64,000 bases of DNA from Escallonia rubra. Taxonomy: Eukaryota; Streptophyta; Magnoliopsida; Escalloniales; Escalloniaceae. The stretch spans positions 135,001-199,000 of the forward strand of contig JAVXUO010001046.1 of assembly GCA_033065855.1 (NCBI GenBank). Reading direction: 5' to 3'. Both the position numbers and the translations under genes were made by a program. Position 1 is the first letter of the stretch, and each line of letters begins with the position of its first letter. The notes under the pieces are model-generated. The model saw nothing but the letters and a program-made list of their open reading frames with translations. It searched no databases and was not told the origin of the DNA. Below are positions 48,580 through 60,074 of the stretch, one piece after another.

Positions 48580-49283
48580 TACCAATTACCTCCCTTCTGG
48601 TGTTATCGTATGCTCAGACGGCTTGGTTGAAAGGAGTGAACTCCGACAAGTTTATTCCAAGGGTTGAACAGTGCATATGGATAGAACCATTGTCTATAAG
48701 GATTATAGGAGTCCATTTATCAAATGCTCGCATGGTGATATGGAGCGGTCATTATGGCTTGGTCCTGATTTGGGTAGGTCAGACTTGAAAAGGCGGAGGG
48801 CATTTTCGTAATGTATAACCCCTAGCAATTGGGACAGGTCTTCAGGTTGGGTCTGGATTGGTATCTGGGCTTGCTGAGAATTTAATAAGGGCTTGACAGT
48901 GGTAGTATGAGGCTGACTGTAGTCCTCATATGGAAATATTAGCTTGGGTCTTCTTCAACTGTCTAAGAACTTCATCATCTTTAGGGTTTTGAAAGAACAA
49001 AGGGTCGTATGCGACTGGCTGGGATGGGGTCTGGTTCACTCGGCCTGATCTGGTTAAGTGGGACACACTGGAATTGGGTCAGAACATAAACCTAGTTTCT
49101 TCATCGTACTCTTCTTCAACTGTAAAAGTATCTTCATCCATAACTCCTCCCAAGTAAGTACATCACCAAACTGCGGCAGGGAATCATAATCAGACACTGA
49201 CCTCGAAACTGGCTGGTTGGTAGGGATAATAAGGGTGGTCAAATCCATGAAGGGTTGGATGTCATTAATACAGTTAACCCTAT
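48580..49283 (-). other. T2 gag-protease interval
   Basis: Minus-strand degraded coding sequence between gag and the protease reading, including 49248-49054 (LPQFGDVLTWEELWMKILLQ). I do not recognise a domain. It is part of T2's gag-pro region by position. Confidence 0.5.
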
Positions 49284-49740
49284 GGCTGTATTTGGCGCGC
49301 GGGATAAGACCCCGGATAGGATAAAAATAATCCTATCCGGCGTTTGGACACGCACTTAGTCCCCGGATAAGGTATCATTTGGACTTGTTTTATCCCCCTT
49401 GAGTGGGATAAAATAATACCTGGGGGGGGGGGGTGGGGTTGGTATTAAATTAGTCCATATGAGGTCGGACTAAAATGAATGGGACCCACCTCACTTTTCT
49501 TCCTCTTTCCCTTCAACGCCATATATACATATACATTGCGCGTGTGTATATATATATATATATACACACACACACCATATATATATATATTATATATATA
49601 TATATATATATACCTATATGTTGTATATATATATGTGTATATATACAGCATATATACAATATATATATATCATATATACTGTATATATACATATATATAT
49701 ATACTGTATATACGTATATATATATATATATACCTATATG

Positions 49741-49792
<52 letters not shown>

Positions 49793-49951
49793 CTTTGTAA
49801 ATTGCATATCTGACTTATAATCCGGACTTGGTCCAAACGCTGGATAGGATTTCTTGCTTATCCGGTCTTATTCGACGGTATAGCTTGTCCGGCCTTATCC
49901 GCCCTTATCCTGTCCTTATCCTTATCCTTATCCTTGTCGCCAAACGCAGCC
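49284..49951. mobile_element. MITE with GGCTG-TTTGGCG termini (668 bp)
   Basis: Left end GGCTGTATTTGGCG, right end CGCCAAACGCAGCC: inverted repeats of about 14 bases with two mismatches, flanked by TAT (49281-49283 and 49952-49954). Both ends continue into GGATAAG/CTTATCC units (subterminal repeats, six or more at the right end). The middle is an AT microsatellite (about 49540-49792). No coding capacity. The 3-bp flank suggests a PIF/Harbinger-type MITE, but TAT is not the classical TWA, so the superfamily is open. Confidence 0.75.
49540..49792. repeat. Long (TA)n array with TATACTGTATA variants
   Basis: About 250 bases of TA repeats broken by CACACA, GTATA and CTGTATATA variants, inside the MITE. 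All Tyr/Ile-rich reading frames here are artefacts. Confidence 0.95.
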
Positions 49952-49954
49952 TAT

Positions 49955-51222
49955 GGGTAGAAAATAGTTATTTTGGACAGTTGGTTTGATAGGAGGGGAG
50001 ATTTTACCTTTATCGATGAGGTCTTTTATGGCATGTCGAAAGGTGATGCATCTCTCTATGGGGTGTCCCTTTCCTTGATGGAAACTACAAATGGCATTCT
50101 CATCATATCCACCGGATATTACTACTGGTGTGGGGGTAGGTGGTAGCTTGGAAATCATTCTCCTCCTTAGCAACTGGTTAAAAACCTTGAGGAGCAGTCT
50201 GTTCAAGGGGGTGAACTTTCGTCTAAACTCTATAACGGGTTCCCATGTCACTCCTCAATGTGCTTGTACGGTGTTAACATTGTTGGTTGTTGTTGGCTTG
50301 GGTTGCACATTAGAATTCCTTAGACTGGCTCGATATACTTCTGGTGGTTTCGACTCGAGAGAAATGGTTCCTTTGTTGATTGCATCTTCTATCGAAATGA
50401 GAGATCCCATGAGAGCTTTGAACGACGTGGGGTAGTGACAAAAAATGTAATCGTGGTAGACCGAAAGCAGGTTACTTTTCGTGATGTTCACTTGCTCTTC
50501 CTTAGTCGGGCGGTTACCATTTGAGCTATCTTTTCCTCCACCTCATGATGAAAGGTTAAACAAACTCCCTTCGCTGTTGCCTCGTGGTTTCCAAATCTTT
50601 ACGAATGATATATAGGTCTACATTGTACTGGTATACTTGTATTGTCTGATAAACTCTCTCACAACATCTTCCCATGTGCGGACTCGGGCTTCATCCAAAG
50701 TAAGGAACCATCAGGAAACAGCTCCGGTGAGGGTACGGTGGACAACTTTATCAGCTGATTCTGATTTACCCCATATGAGGCCAACGCTCACATAAACATC
50801 TTCATGTGAACCTTGGGATCCGTGGTCTCGTCAAACTTATCCATCCCCGGCATCTTGAACTTGAGGGATAACCTATCCTCAGGGTTCATGGTTACGGCGC
50901 TGAGGTCCAACGGGTCATCGGCTCCTCTCATCCTAGAAATCTAGGACTCGAGTGCGGCTAACTCATCCTTCCATTGGTGTAACAGGGTTTTAGTCTCTTC
51001 TTCTTTGTACTCATACATCCAATCAAACTCTGGACCTTTCTTTTTGTCGTCTTTCTTTCCATCTTCTTCTTGATCTTTTCTACCTCTCCTCTTGAGGTTA
51101 TCTAACTCCCCAATAGTTCGGAATTGTTGCTAAGTTAGGGTAGTAAAACCATTATGGAGATCTTTCTGAAGCTCGCTGATAATATGGACCAAATCGGAGA
51201 TCTGTGGAAATTATTCGGCCAT
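49955..51222 (-). CDS. T2 gag (fossil)
   Basis: Starts at MAE (ATG 51222-51220), close to the leader's end. Downstream pieces: 50491-50255 (SYHDYIFCHYPTSFKALMG region) and 50251-49955, with WEPVIEFRRKF and the Cys/His knuckle C-x-F-H-x3-G-H-x4-C at 50045-50089, followed by FRHAIKDLIDKG. This knuckle form followed by the KDLIDKG motif is standard for Tat-lineage gag. Broken copy. Confidence 0.8.
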
Positions 51223-52239
51223 TGGAGTTCGTGAGAGTTTTTCGGACGATTCTCGATACCAACCATGCTTAGCCTTAACTATATAGGAAAAGTTGTAAAA
51301 ATTTTAATGATACATTCCACATATATCAAGTTGGCTGGTTCATACCCTGATGGGGTGAAGGAAGATTTTTCTGGTCTATAGGGCATTCTTCGGATTTAAA
51401 AAAAAAAAGAGCTGATTAGTCGTCCGGTCATCTGGAGAGAAAAGTGATCGGTTGGTTAGTAGGCTTGTGGTCTATTTCTTGAAAACATTTTAGGGGATAA
51501 GGTTTTCTGACTAACCGTCTGGTCATCCGGGAGAATAACCGGCCAGTTAGTCAGTGGTTCGAGGAAATTTTTCTGCCAATTTTCTGGAGGTCAAGGTTCT
51601 TGACTAACCGCCCAGCCATCTGAGAGGATAACCGGCCGGTTGGTTAGTGGGTTGAGGGAATTTTTTTGGGAATTTTTCTAGAGGTTAAGATTTCTTACTA
51701 ACCATTCGGCCATCCGTGAGGATAACCGGCCGGTTGGTCAATGGGTTTAATCAGGCTATGAACTAGCCAATCTCGAAGTTTTCAAGCAACTGTACATACT
51801 GACTAACCGTCCAGTTGGGAGCGTAGAGAACTGTCTGGTTAGTCAGAGTCTCTCCTTTTTTGCGAAATTACTAGTTCAGCTTACAGAATGTTGGTGATTT
51901 CGTTGCCAACATGTCGTAGGCCAATACATGTATTCTTTGAACAAAGTGCAGAACACTTAATGGTCCGGTTGTGAGTTTCCCTCCTTATAACACCGATGCA
52001 AAGGTCACTCCATCGGCTCGACTGTACCATATACCTCTTGCATATAACTATGAAGTTGATAATGGGCGATCATCAGTACGTATATAAGTTGTTTAATATA
52101 CTAAGAGACCCATAGGAATCTTTAGTATGAGGCACATGGAGTTGAGACCTTGATCAAGAGTTCGCCTTGAGCCCAAGAGGACCAAGGGCCTCGAGTGTGT
52201 CGCTCTCAAATGGGTGGGTCAGGATGAGACTTGCACATG
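51223..52239 (-). other. T2 5' leader with tandem hairpin repeats
   Basis: Non-coding. From about 51405 to 51850 it has five units of roughly 85-105 bases, each holding GACTAACCG(T/C)C(T/C)GG(T/C)CATC followed about 30 bases later by AACCGGCCGGTTAGT. The two parts are near-inverted copies, so each unit can fold. The rest (51850-52239) shows no gene and no convincing PBS. Confidence 0.7.
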
Positions 52240-53586
52240 TGTGAGGTATGGAAAATCCAAAAAAAAAAAGGTCCAGGAGTCGTCATCTTATTTAATTAGA
52301 AAAAAAAAATGAAAACAACAAAAAACTGACTCAAAGGTGTCCAAGAAAGATGACTAATCTATCGAAATCAAGGGGAGGAGTCCAAACACTAAATTACGCA
52401 ACATAAAGGTGTTAAGCACCCGCCGCGCCCTTTCGGTCTCTACTTCATTTCTAGTGATTAATGGCCTTAAAAACACATAACATGTGAAAATATGACAAGA
52501 CTCACCATATATTTATTTTTATGTTTTTTGGCTTGAACTTGAAAATTGGGGTCAAGTGGCCTACGAATCCGATCGGACTAATCAAAAATCAAAACCACCA
52601 TAGTTCGAATTTGGTCCTACGGGGAGTAGTCTACAATTACAAGACTTAGACATAGACAAAGAAAGTGAAAATAACTCTTTTACTGTTTTTGAAATGAAAT
52701 GTGACGACAGGAAAGGGATGGCAATCTATATGATTTCTACCCTATGAAAGCTTAAAAAAAATTACCTCGAGATGCAACTTGACTTGACGAGTCAGGAACC
52801 CTGGCCGTCGGATCCATGATGCAAAGAACAAAATAACGTTTTAGAGTGATTTGGGTGGCTAAAATTCTTGAGAGAGGCTGGACGTCACTTCATAAGGAAA
52901 TTGCGTGCAAACTCTAAAGAAAATAAGCTTAGGAAATTGACTTACGTCTCCCCAAAGTCTGACCCTTAAAATGGAGGCTAAGACCCTTTTTTATAGTGCT
53001 CAGGGTCGTAGAATCTGATAAGATTGGTAATTCCAATCTGAATGGCTGGAGAATAAGTAATAAAATCGCAGATTGACAAAAGTCAACTAATCGGCCGGTT
53101 AGTAAAAAACCGGTCAATTCACCCTATTAATTAAAAATAAAATTTCCTGAATATCGGGGCATTATCTGACCCTAATTTCGGTTACTATCTCTGAAATCAC
53201 AAATGGGATGTATCATATTTGGGACAAGTCATTTCTTAACCATAAAATAGATTGATTTGATCTTGGCATCAAGGATAAATCATGGATTATTCCCTTAAAT
53301 CACCTAGACAAATACATCCTTTAAGATAATCTAGACCATGGACTAGACCTAGTTTACATGGACTTGGACTAATGCAGTGGACTAGACGTGCAATGGACTG
53401 GACGAGACTGTACAAAACTGGACTGGATAATTAAACTAGACTACACCACATTAATTAAATAAACTGGACTTAATCATTTACTTAAAATACATTACTAACC
53501 CCATACTCAATAATGCCTTTTAATTAATAATGAGTTCATTGTTCAATTAATAAAAAAACGCCTACAAAAATGGGGTGTCTATAACA
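52240..53586 (-). repeat. T2 5' LTR
   Basis: On the minus strand it starts TGTTATAGACACCCC at 53586. It runs to about 52240, where it stops matching the T1 LTR. Shared features: the GGAGTCGTCATCTTA block (52273), GGTGTTAAGCACCCGC (52410), the GGCCGG motifs at 53092-53120 and GGACTGGAC-rich stretches near 53380-53430. The flank beyond 53586 has no target duplication that I can match, since the other end is lost. Confidence 0.7.
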
Positions 53587-54532
53587 ACAAATATGGAATT
53601 GCAGTAAGAGAAGTAAAGAAAGTGTCTAAAAGACAATTTAACGCACATTAATTGTAATGTGAAGTTTATACATTAGAGTTGTTCAATTTCTTGTAGTACA
53701 TTTATCTGACTCATATATAAGCCTAAGAAGTGAAACTAAGAAGAAATCTGAATTATAATTAAGTGATATTAACAAAAGTTTAAAGTTTGTTGCCCAAAGA
53801 TTATCGTAGTAAGTAAAATATTTGATGAGAAAGAGTGTGAAATAAACGTGAGAAAATGATAATGAACGAATTAATCTTAATAATGTTCACAAACCTAACT
53901 TTTTTACCCTATATACATATTCGCTACATTTATAATATAAATGCAAACTCCAAAAAGGTTCATCAGAATAGTTTCTAGCACGGATCATTCATCGGATAAT
54001 AGGACCAGTATCGTCAAAATAAAACAAAAAACTCGAGAATAGACTAAAAAGCCCGGGTGGAAGCAGAAACAAAAGGAGAGAGGAAAAATTAGAAGAATAT
54101 CACCAATGACATAAGATTTGGAGAGTTAACAAAATCATAATAACCAATTATTTTATGAAAGAACAAATAACACATAAAGTCGCCATAAAGGATTAAAAAA
54201 GAAAGAAGGAAGAGTCAAACATGTAGATATTCTGACTCGGTCCTGTCTGTAAAAATTAAGTTTGCAGTCATATGAAAAAATTAGTATAGTGCATTAGCCG
54301 GTCCACCTAAAAAGGATATAAAAAATGAACATAATGATACCTTGACTTATGACAGGTTCTCTACATAGTAGAGAAAATTAAGGTGTCTTTTTTACCAACT
54401 CTGATATATGCAAATTTTAATGTTAGGTTGTGATAGGTTTTCTTTAAAGATGAGCATAAACTAAGCTCAAGTTTATATGATGGGGCTAAGTCTGTCCTCG
54501 TAGTTTGGTTAAATTAATACTATTTTCTTAAC

Positions 54533-55140
54533 AGCGACAAAATGTTAAAATTTAGCCAAAGATATTCTGATTTAGCCTCACCTTCATAAAAGTCAAAGAC
54601 AACCGTGCAACCTCGTAAATTTAAGAAGGGTATTTTTAAAAAAAAATGTTTAGCTATTTAACCTATTGGGATCGTTTATATATGATGAGGCTAGATTTGC
54701 AACCGTTCTGAATAAATTCATACTCTTTGTTACGAAAAGATGCAATAGTGAATTTTAACCTCTTTAGCGATAAAATACTTAAATTTAGTCCACAATATTG
54801 TTGTTTGCCTCATCCTTTTAAAAGTCAAAAACGGCATTAGTGTTTGTAAACCTCATAAACTCAAAAAGTATTTTTAAGGAAAGATGTTTAGCCATTTAAA
54901 CTCTTGGGATCTTTTTATACACTAGAGCTAGATACACGCCCATTTTTGGTTAAAGTCATACTCTTTTGTCGCTAAAAATGCATTAGTGATCTTTTAAACT
55001 CTTTAGCGACAAAAAATTTTAATTTAATAAAACAATGTTCTAATTTAGCATCACATTTTTAAAACTCATAAACACCAACCTTTTAAATTTGAAAAGGGTA
55101 TATGAATAAAAAAAATGTTTGATCATTCAACTCTTTGCAT
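54533..55140. repeat. Diverged tandem triplication, unit about 235 bp
   Basis: Units start near 54533, 54766 and 55004, each opening AGCGA(C/T)AAAAT-like, then (A/T)AAATTTAG, a CTCA(T/C)CTT or ATCACATTTTT block, an AAAAGTCAAA block, GGGTATTTTTAA-like sequence and TGTTTAGCCATTTAA. Divergence between units is high, so the repeat is old. Confidence 0.7.
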
Positions 55141-55984
55141 ATCAAAATTTGAGACTTTTAAAGAAAGGAAAAAAATAAGAAGTTTTTTTTAATCATTTGA
55201 GCATTGGAGTCTTTACCAATTTGGTTTCACCTAACCCCATCACCCCAAGGCTGAAATATACAAAAACTAGACCTATATGAAGAATACATTATCAAGGTAA
55301 TAATTGGATTTCCATGAAATATGTAAAGATAATAATCATCTGAAAAATATGCTATCATGCTCATAAGGGTATTCCAATAACTCTAATACGAACTTAGGAT
55401 TATTTATTTGCCATGATCCCCAATCATAATTAGGAGCAGAATGACATTGTCTAGCGATTCTTAAAAGTCATGATTACATGTGCATTTCAAAAAACCTATA
55501 AAACTCCAGTTTTACAATAGCTGCCTTACACCAATATGTCCCTATTTAAACCTAAAATTAAACTTTAGTTTTTCGATAGCTTCTAAATATACTAATATAT
55601 ATGTATTGAAATATATATACATGCACAATAATTCATATATGTAGTGTTGCAACAATATAACAATATGATTAAAATTTAAAAGGATTGATTTTTTGACAAA
55701 AATTCAATTTAGTTTAAAGTGAAATATCGCATTTTGCCTAAAGGTCAATGAAGAGGCTGTTATTTGATGTAGTGTAACAGCTCTAATAAAGTTTAGTTTT
55801 AGTGTGAATGAATATAGGTTTTGATAGGGTTTTTCAGTAATTAAAAAACATGTAAGAGTACAAGGGTGATTTTTTAGGATTTTAATAATATTCTTTTCTT
55901 TTTTTTAGTAGATGTCAAAATAACCCTTAACTCTAATTAAGAATATATCTTTTAATAAGAGTAGTTTAAGGAAAGAGGCTTGAT

Positions 55985-56335
55985 ATCATATGAAAAATCA
56001 ACAACACCCTTATTTTTTAATTATACTCTAATCTAAAAAGGGTATTTTATGGTAAAGAAAGTTTTTAAGACAAAAACATCCTTACTCACCCCTAACCTTT
56101 TTATGAAGAGTAACATTAAATAAGGGCATTTTAAGGAAAAAAAATAGTCATTCAAGACAAAAATACCCTTACTCACCCCTAACCTTTTATGAAGAGTAAC
56201 ATTAAATAAGGGCATTTTAAGGGGAAAAATAGTCATTTAAGACAAAAAAAATACCCTTACTCACCCCTAACATTTTATGAAGAGTAACATTAAATAAGGG
56301 TATTTTAAGGAAAAAAAAATTAGTCATTTAACTTC
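55985..56335. repeat. 87-bp tandem array, about 3.5 units
   Basis: The phrase CCTTACTCACCCCTAAC recurs at about 56080, 56168 and 56258, with ATGAAGAGTAACATTAAATA after each. A more degraded half unit precedes. The open reading frame across it on the minus strand is a repeat artefact. Confidence 0.88.
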
Positions 56336-56348
56336 ATCCGTACTTTTA

Positions 56349-57705
56349 TTTATACTAGTTGAGTCCACGTGCGATGCACGTGAACATCAATGTTTTAAAA
56401 AGTTCATATTCAGAAAAGTTAGTATGCATCACAATGAAAATCAAGTAAGGAATTAATAGAGGTTACATATGCAATTCAACATATAAGTTGCTAAGCAACC
56501 GACATATGAAAATATAGACGCAAATCAAAATATTTTGAATTGGTCGCGGGACGGATTTTTATAAACATGGCAATTATCGTTTAAAATTAAGTGTATAACA
56601 TTTAAGACCGAAAAATAAGTCGATGCAACAATCTATCAAGGCATAAAACGACCACCTTCTGAGATCAAGAGCTAAAATTTCTCTTTCTAAGCCTAGTGGT
56701 CAAACTTTTTTCGATAACCCCTCCCTTGTTTTATCGGTCAATAGGAAAATATTAGAGATAGAATATTTACATTCCGGCAGCACTAATGTAGCTAGCGTGT
56801 TGGACGTCTTGTTAATACCAAAGTGTTGCATCTATAAAAGATATAAAAAGTTATATTTTTCAAACGCTAACTTAGGCTAAATGAGTCATTGACATGCAAC
56901 TTCAGTGTTCTAAAAATTGTGCGGTAATTTCTCAACAACAATGATTGAAATATAACTTTGTAGGCTATTCTCGGTGGCCATGGCTATTTTTGGGTGGCTA
57001 TGAATAGGTTTCTTCAGTTTTTTTTTTAAAAAAAAAATTCACAAATGCTTTTATCTTATTTTTGGCTTTTAGCAATGATTTTCCTTCTTTTCTTTTTGGT
57101 TAAACCTCTGCGGCGTAATTTATAGAAGAAGAAAAGTGACTTCATCATATTGAAGAATAGAATATTCAAACCACACACATACTCAAATAAAGTCTACGGG
57201 TTCACAAATTTGAAAGAATATCCTAATAAGTTTGTTCCGGAGGAGTTAGCGTTGTTCGCTCCACATTTGATAACTCTAATTTAGTATATGAGATGTTTTC
57301 AAAGTTATTAACGACTTAAACATAATACTTGTCAATTATACTACCTATCGATAGTACCGAATAAAATGTCCGTTTCTAAAAAGTAAAGGTTTAGCTCTCA
57401 CCATTTTATCTAGACCATTTTTTTCTCCGGTAAATTATCTATAGAATCTTGGTGTTGATGATATTTTGATACCTACATTGAAAGCTGACACCTAAAATAA
57501 ACCTTAGAGTTATCAACCCTCATCATAAAAAAAAAGTCAAAAGTTTTTATAGAGCATAATTAAGAGATTAGGAAGCTTCACTCTATAGAGTCCGAACCTA
57601 GATAAACTCACAAATCAAAACTCGTTTGAAACTTACAGACGCAGAAAGATATCAATTAGCATTTGATATACAAAGTATTAAACCACATACCTTAAACCCC
57701 CAACC

Positions 57706-57736
<31 letters not shown>

Positions 57737-58216
57737 ACACAACATATATTATCAGGTCTTAGCCAAACACAGGAAAGTCTAAAAATATCCAATTTTTGAC
57801 CTTTTCTTTTTTATTGAAGTGTATTAGCAAAATATCATTGCCAAGATAAAAGAAAATTTCAATTATCAATCAAAAAATATGAAAGTCAGATTTATCTATT
57901 GAAAGCAAAAACCATTATTAACAAATGGTCATTTAAAAAAAGAAAATTGCTGAAATATTACATAAGATCTTATACTCATCAAGCTCTTTCATAACATAAT
58001 CTATACCAAACATCAAGTTATAGATGACATGAAAAGTACATTCATGTATTAATTGCAACTTTTATGAGTGTAGAAAAAAGTGAAGTTATTTAAGGAATCT
58101 AGATTTTAGGTATATTAATTGCATTTGAATGGCAATTGAGTGATTCATAGATATACGAAGGGTATTCTTGTCCAAAAAACGATTTACACATATCCACACT
58201 TTTATAAGTAGTATAG
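56349..58216. mobile_element. Unclassified non-autonomous element with TATACTA ends
   Basis: The left end TATACTAGTT (56350) and right end AAGTAGTATA (58206-58215) are a 10-bp inverted repeat with one mismatch. Just inside the left end is the hairpin CACGTGC-GAT-GCACGTG (56366-56382). About 1.87 kb without coding capacity, with a C-run/AC microsatellite at 57700-57740. I recall similar CACGTGCGATGCACGTG ends in plant repeats but cannot name the family. Target duplication is unclear. Confidence 0.35.
57700..57740. repeat. Poly-C plus (AC)n tract
   Basis: CCCCAA followed by about 18 C, then ACACAC. Simple repeat. Confidence 0.95.
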
Positions 58217-58308
58217 ATGTATAGACATGTTATAGGACATAGCATCAACAAGGGCGCCTGTGTTCAAACGACATATGACCAATTAAAAAATTAGAGTTTG
58301 TGAGCACA

Positions 58309-58332
58309 TTTTTTTTTGTTGGTTAAGAGGAG

Positions 58333-58405
<73 letters not shown>

Positions 58406-59745
58406 AAGCCATCCCGGCTATACAAAAGGAGGATTACAATATCTTACAGACAGTAACAGAAGAAAACAAGTTGCAAATATCTTACAGACAAACAGAAAGG
58501 GAAGCTAAATATTGTCCATGTTTACGTGAGTAGATCTAAAAGCATCTAACCCTTGTGTCCACGCCATAGATACTTCCGATCTTGCTTTGCAAGCAAAATT
58601 GGCAAGTTTAGCAGCTTCAGACAGCAGCTTTTTGCTTCCTACTAGAATCCGACAAAAGTGAAAATAGGCGCTAGTCAGGCATATATCATACATGATTGGT
58701 GCTGCTATAGCACTAATTTCCTCCAGCCCGTTTATCTGTGCAAACAAACGATCGGAATTAGTGTACAATACAATATGATTTAAATTATGCTGTTTTGCCC
58801 ACTGTAGTGTTTTCAGTACTGCCAGCGCTTGTGAAGTGAAAGGATCTTGAGCGTAATATGAAAATGCACATGAACCTAAACGATGCCCTAAAGTTTTTGA
58901 GATGCAGATGCCTAAGCCAGATCGCTGTCTTTGTTGTTGAAAATGTGATCCTGTGTAGACGAAGAACGTCAAGAAACGTTGGCAGAGACACAGATTCATA
59001 CCCGAGAGTCCCTGTGTGTTGCACACTGTGAATGCAAACAAAGCCTTCTGTAAGTTGTAACGATGATGTTGAAGTAATGAGAATATTTGGGACCGTTTTG
59101 CCCTTGTGTTGAAATTTACTTCTTTGTGCACTGTTTTATGCAATGTTGATGCACTACTTGCTGTAGATTGTTGGGATTTGTTGGCGGACTCTTCTTGCAA
59201 GAGGCAAGTCGAGTGCCAGGAAATTGTATGAAGCTTTCGAATGATGTCCTGGACCTCCCCTTTTTTTTTAAGGGCTTTGTCTTTCCTGCACGCTGCATCT
59301 TGTTGGATTTCTAGAGAATGTTGTCCAAGTGGTTAGTGCTTGGGCTTGTGCTTTCCGAATGATGACCATAGGGTCGAAGGTGATACATGTGAAAGAGATA
59401 TCATTCCTGTGTAACCAAATTTGCCAGAGAGTAATAAAAATGGTTGTGACTGCTTTGGATCCTTGCTTGGTGGGAGCGTTACCCAAATTGATCCATGCGA
59501 TGAGCCATTCAAAAAAAGATGGTAGAGGCTGCTGCAATCTAATGCCGAGATCTAGCCCAAACCATACCGCCCGTACCCCAGGACATTTGAGGAATAGATG
59601 ATCACTTGTCTCCATTTGAGAATTGCAGAATTGACAATTAGTAGACCCGTGAACGTGCTTAAATGAGATGAGATGGCATAAATGAGATTGTTGCGGACCA
59701 CATCTAAGAATAGATCCAGTGAGACGGGATATGATATCCCAATCC
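58309..59745 (-). mobile_element. LINE (L1-type) 5'-truncated 3' end
   Basis: Minus-strand end of an ORF2. The zf-RVT region lies at about 59500-59645 (NCQFCNSQMETSDHLFLKCP, then WLHRNDISF). It is followed by an RNase H domain in a 231-residue reading (59200-58505) with SGLGICISK, ALAVLKTLQWAKQHN (Glu position replaced), IVLYTNSDRLFAQING and SEAAKLANFA. Two frame changes at least separate the pieces (near 59268 and 59552). A (TA)n tract (58337-58402) and a T run (58309-58318) sit at the left, as the 3' tail of the element. The 5' part is absent, which is the usual outcome of incomplete target-primed reverse transcription. It is unrelated in position to the LINE at 4430. Confidence 0.85.
58337..58402. 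repeat. (AT)n microsatellite at the LINE tail
   Basis: About 33 AT units next to the T run; may have grown from the LINE's A-rich tail. Confidence 0.95.
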
Positions 59746-60074
59746 TAGCTTTCAACTTTATCTTCATTGACGCAAACTACCAAAATCACTCGGACGGGAT
59801 TAGAATTTGCACATATGTAGTTGAGTTAGGATGTATGTGTAGTGTTAGGGAGAGAGTCCCTGAAAATTTATGGCTAACTTTGTTTTAAAGTGTTTAGAGA
59901 TTGATTTAGGTATTTTTGAGAAGTTAGATTTTGGTTGAGAGAAACTGGCCTAATGGTTTTAGCCATTGTCTAGGTGCATATCCTTAGGCCTCAGCTGTGC
60001 AGTGTCACTGCGTGTAGACGTCTAATATGTGCATGCACCATCCTCGTGGTGTGTAATTCTAATGTACTTTTAAA
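59746..60074. other. Non-coding stretch, nothing recognised
   Basis: GT/AT-rich sequence between LINE and MITE. No gene or clear repeat end found. Confidence 0.45.

Larger units (their letters stand above)
20889..53586 (-). mobile_element. T2: Tat-lineage Ty3/gypsy element with nested insertions
   Basis: Right to left on the minus strand: 5' LTR (53586-52240), leader with tandem repeats (52239-51223), gag (51222 to about 49960), protease region (around 48480), reverse transcriptase (27934-27742, then 23253 to about 22540), two successive RNase H domains (22533-22303 and 22154-21885) and integrase (about 21500-20889). The tandem pair of RNase H domains marks the Tat lineage. It is interrupted by a CACTA element (23257-27738), a chromovirus (27935-47255) and a MITE (49284-49951); outside the insertions the pol order is collinear. 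It is broken and lacks its 3' part. It must predate all three insertions. Confidence 0.85.
53587..56345. other. AT-rich non-coding region with tandem repeats
   Basis: No gene recognised. It contains a roughly 235-bp tandem triplication (54533-55140) and an 87-bp tandem array (55985-56335), described separately; the remainder is unique-looking AT-rich sequence. Confidence 0.55.

Noticed and set aside
49445-49836. Long Tyr/Ile-rich reading frames on both strands
   Set aside because: They are translations of a TA microsatellite within a MITE.
51249-51266. GGTTGGTATCGAGAATCG just before T2 gag as a primer-binding site
   Set aside because: Comparison with the T1 and T3 LTRs puts the LTR end about 1 kb away, so this is not adjacent to an LTR.
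56033-56236. A 67-residue minus-strand frame with internal repeats
   Set aside because: It is the translation of the 87-bp tandem array.
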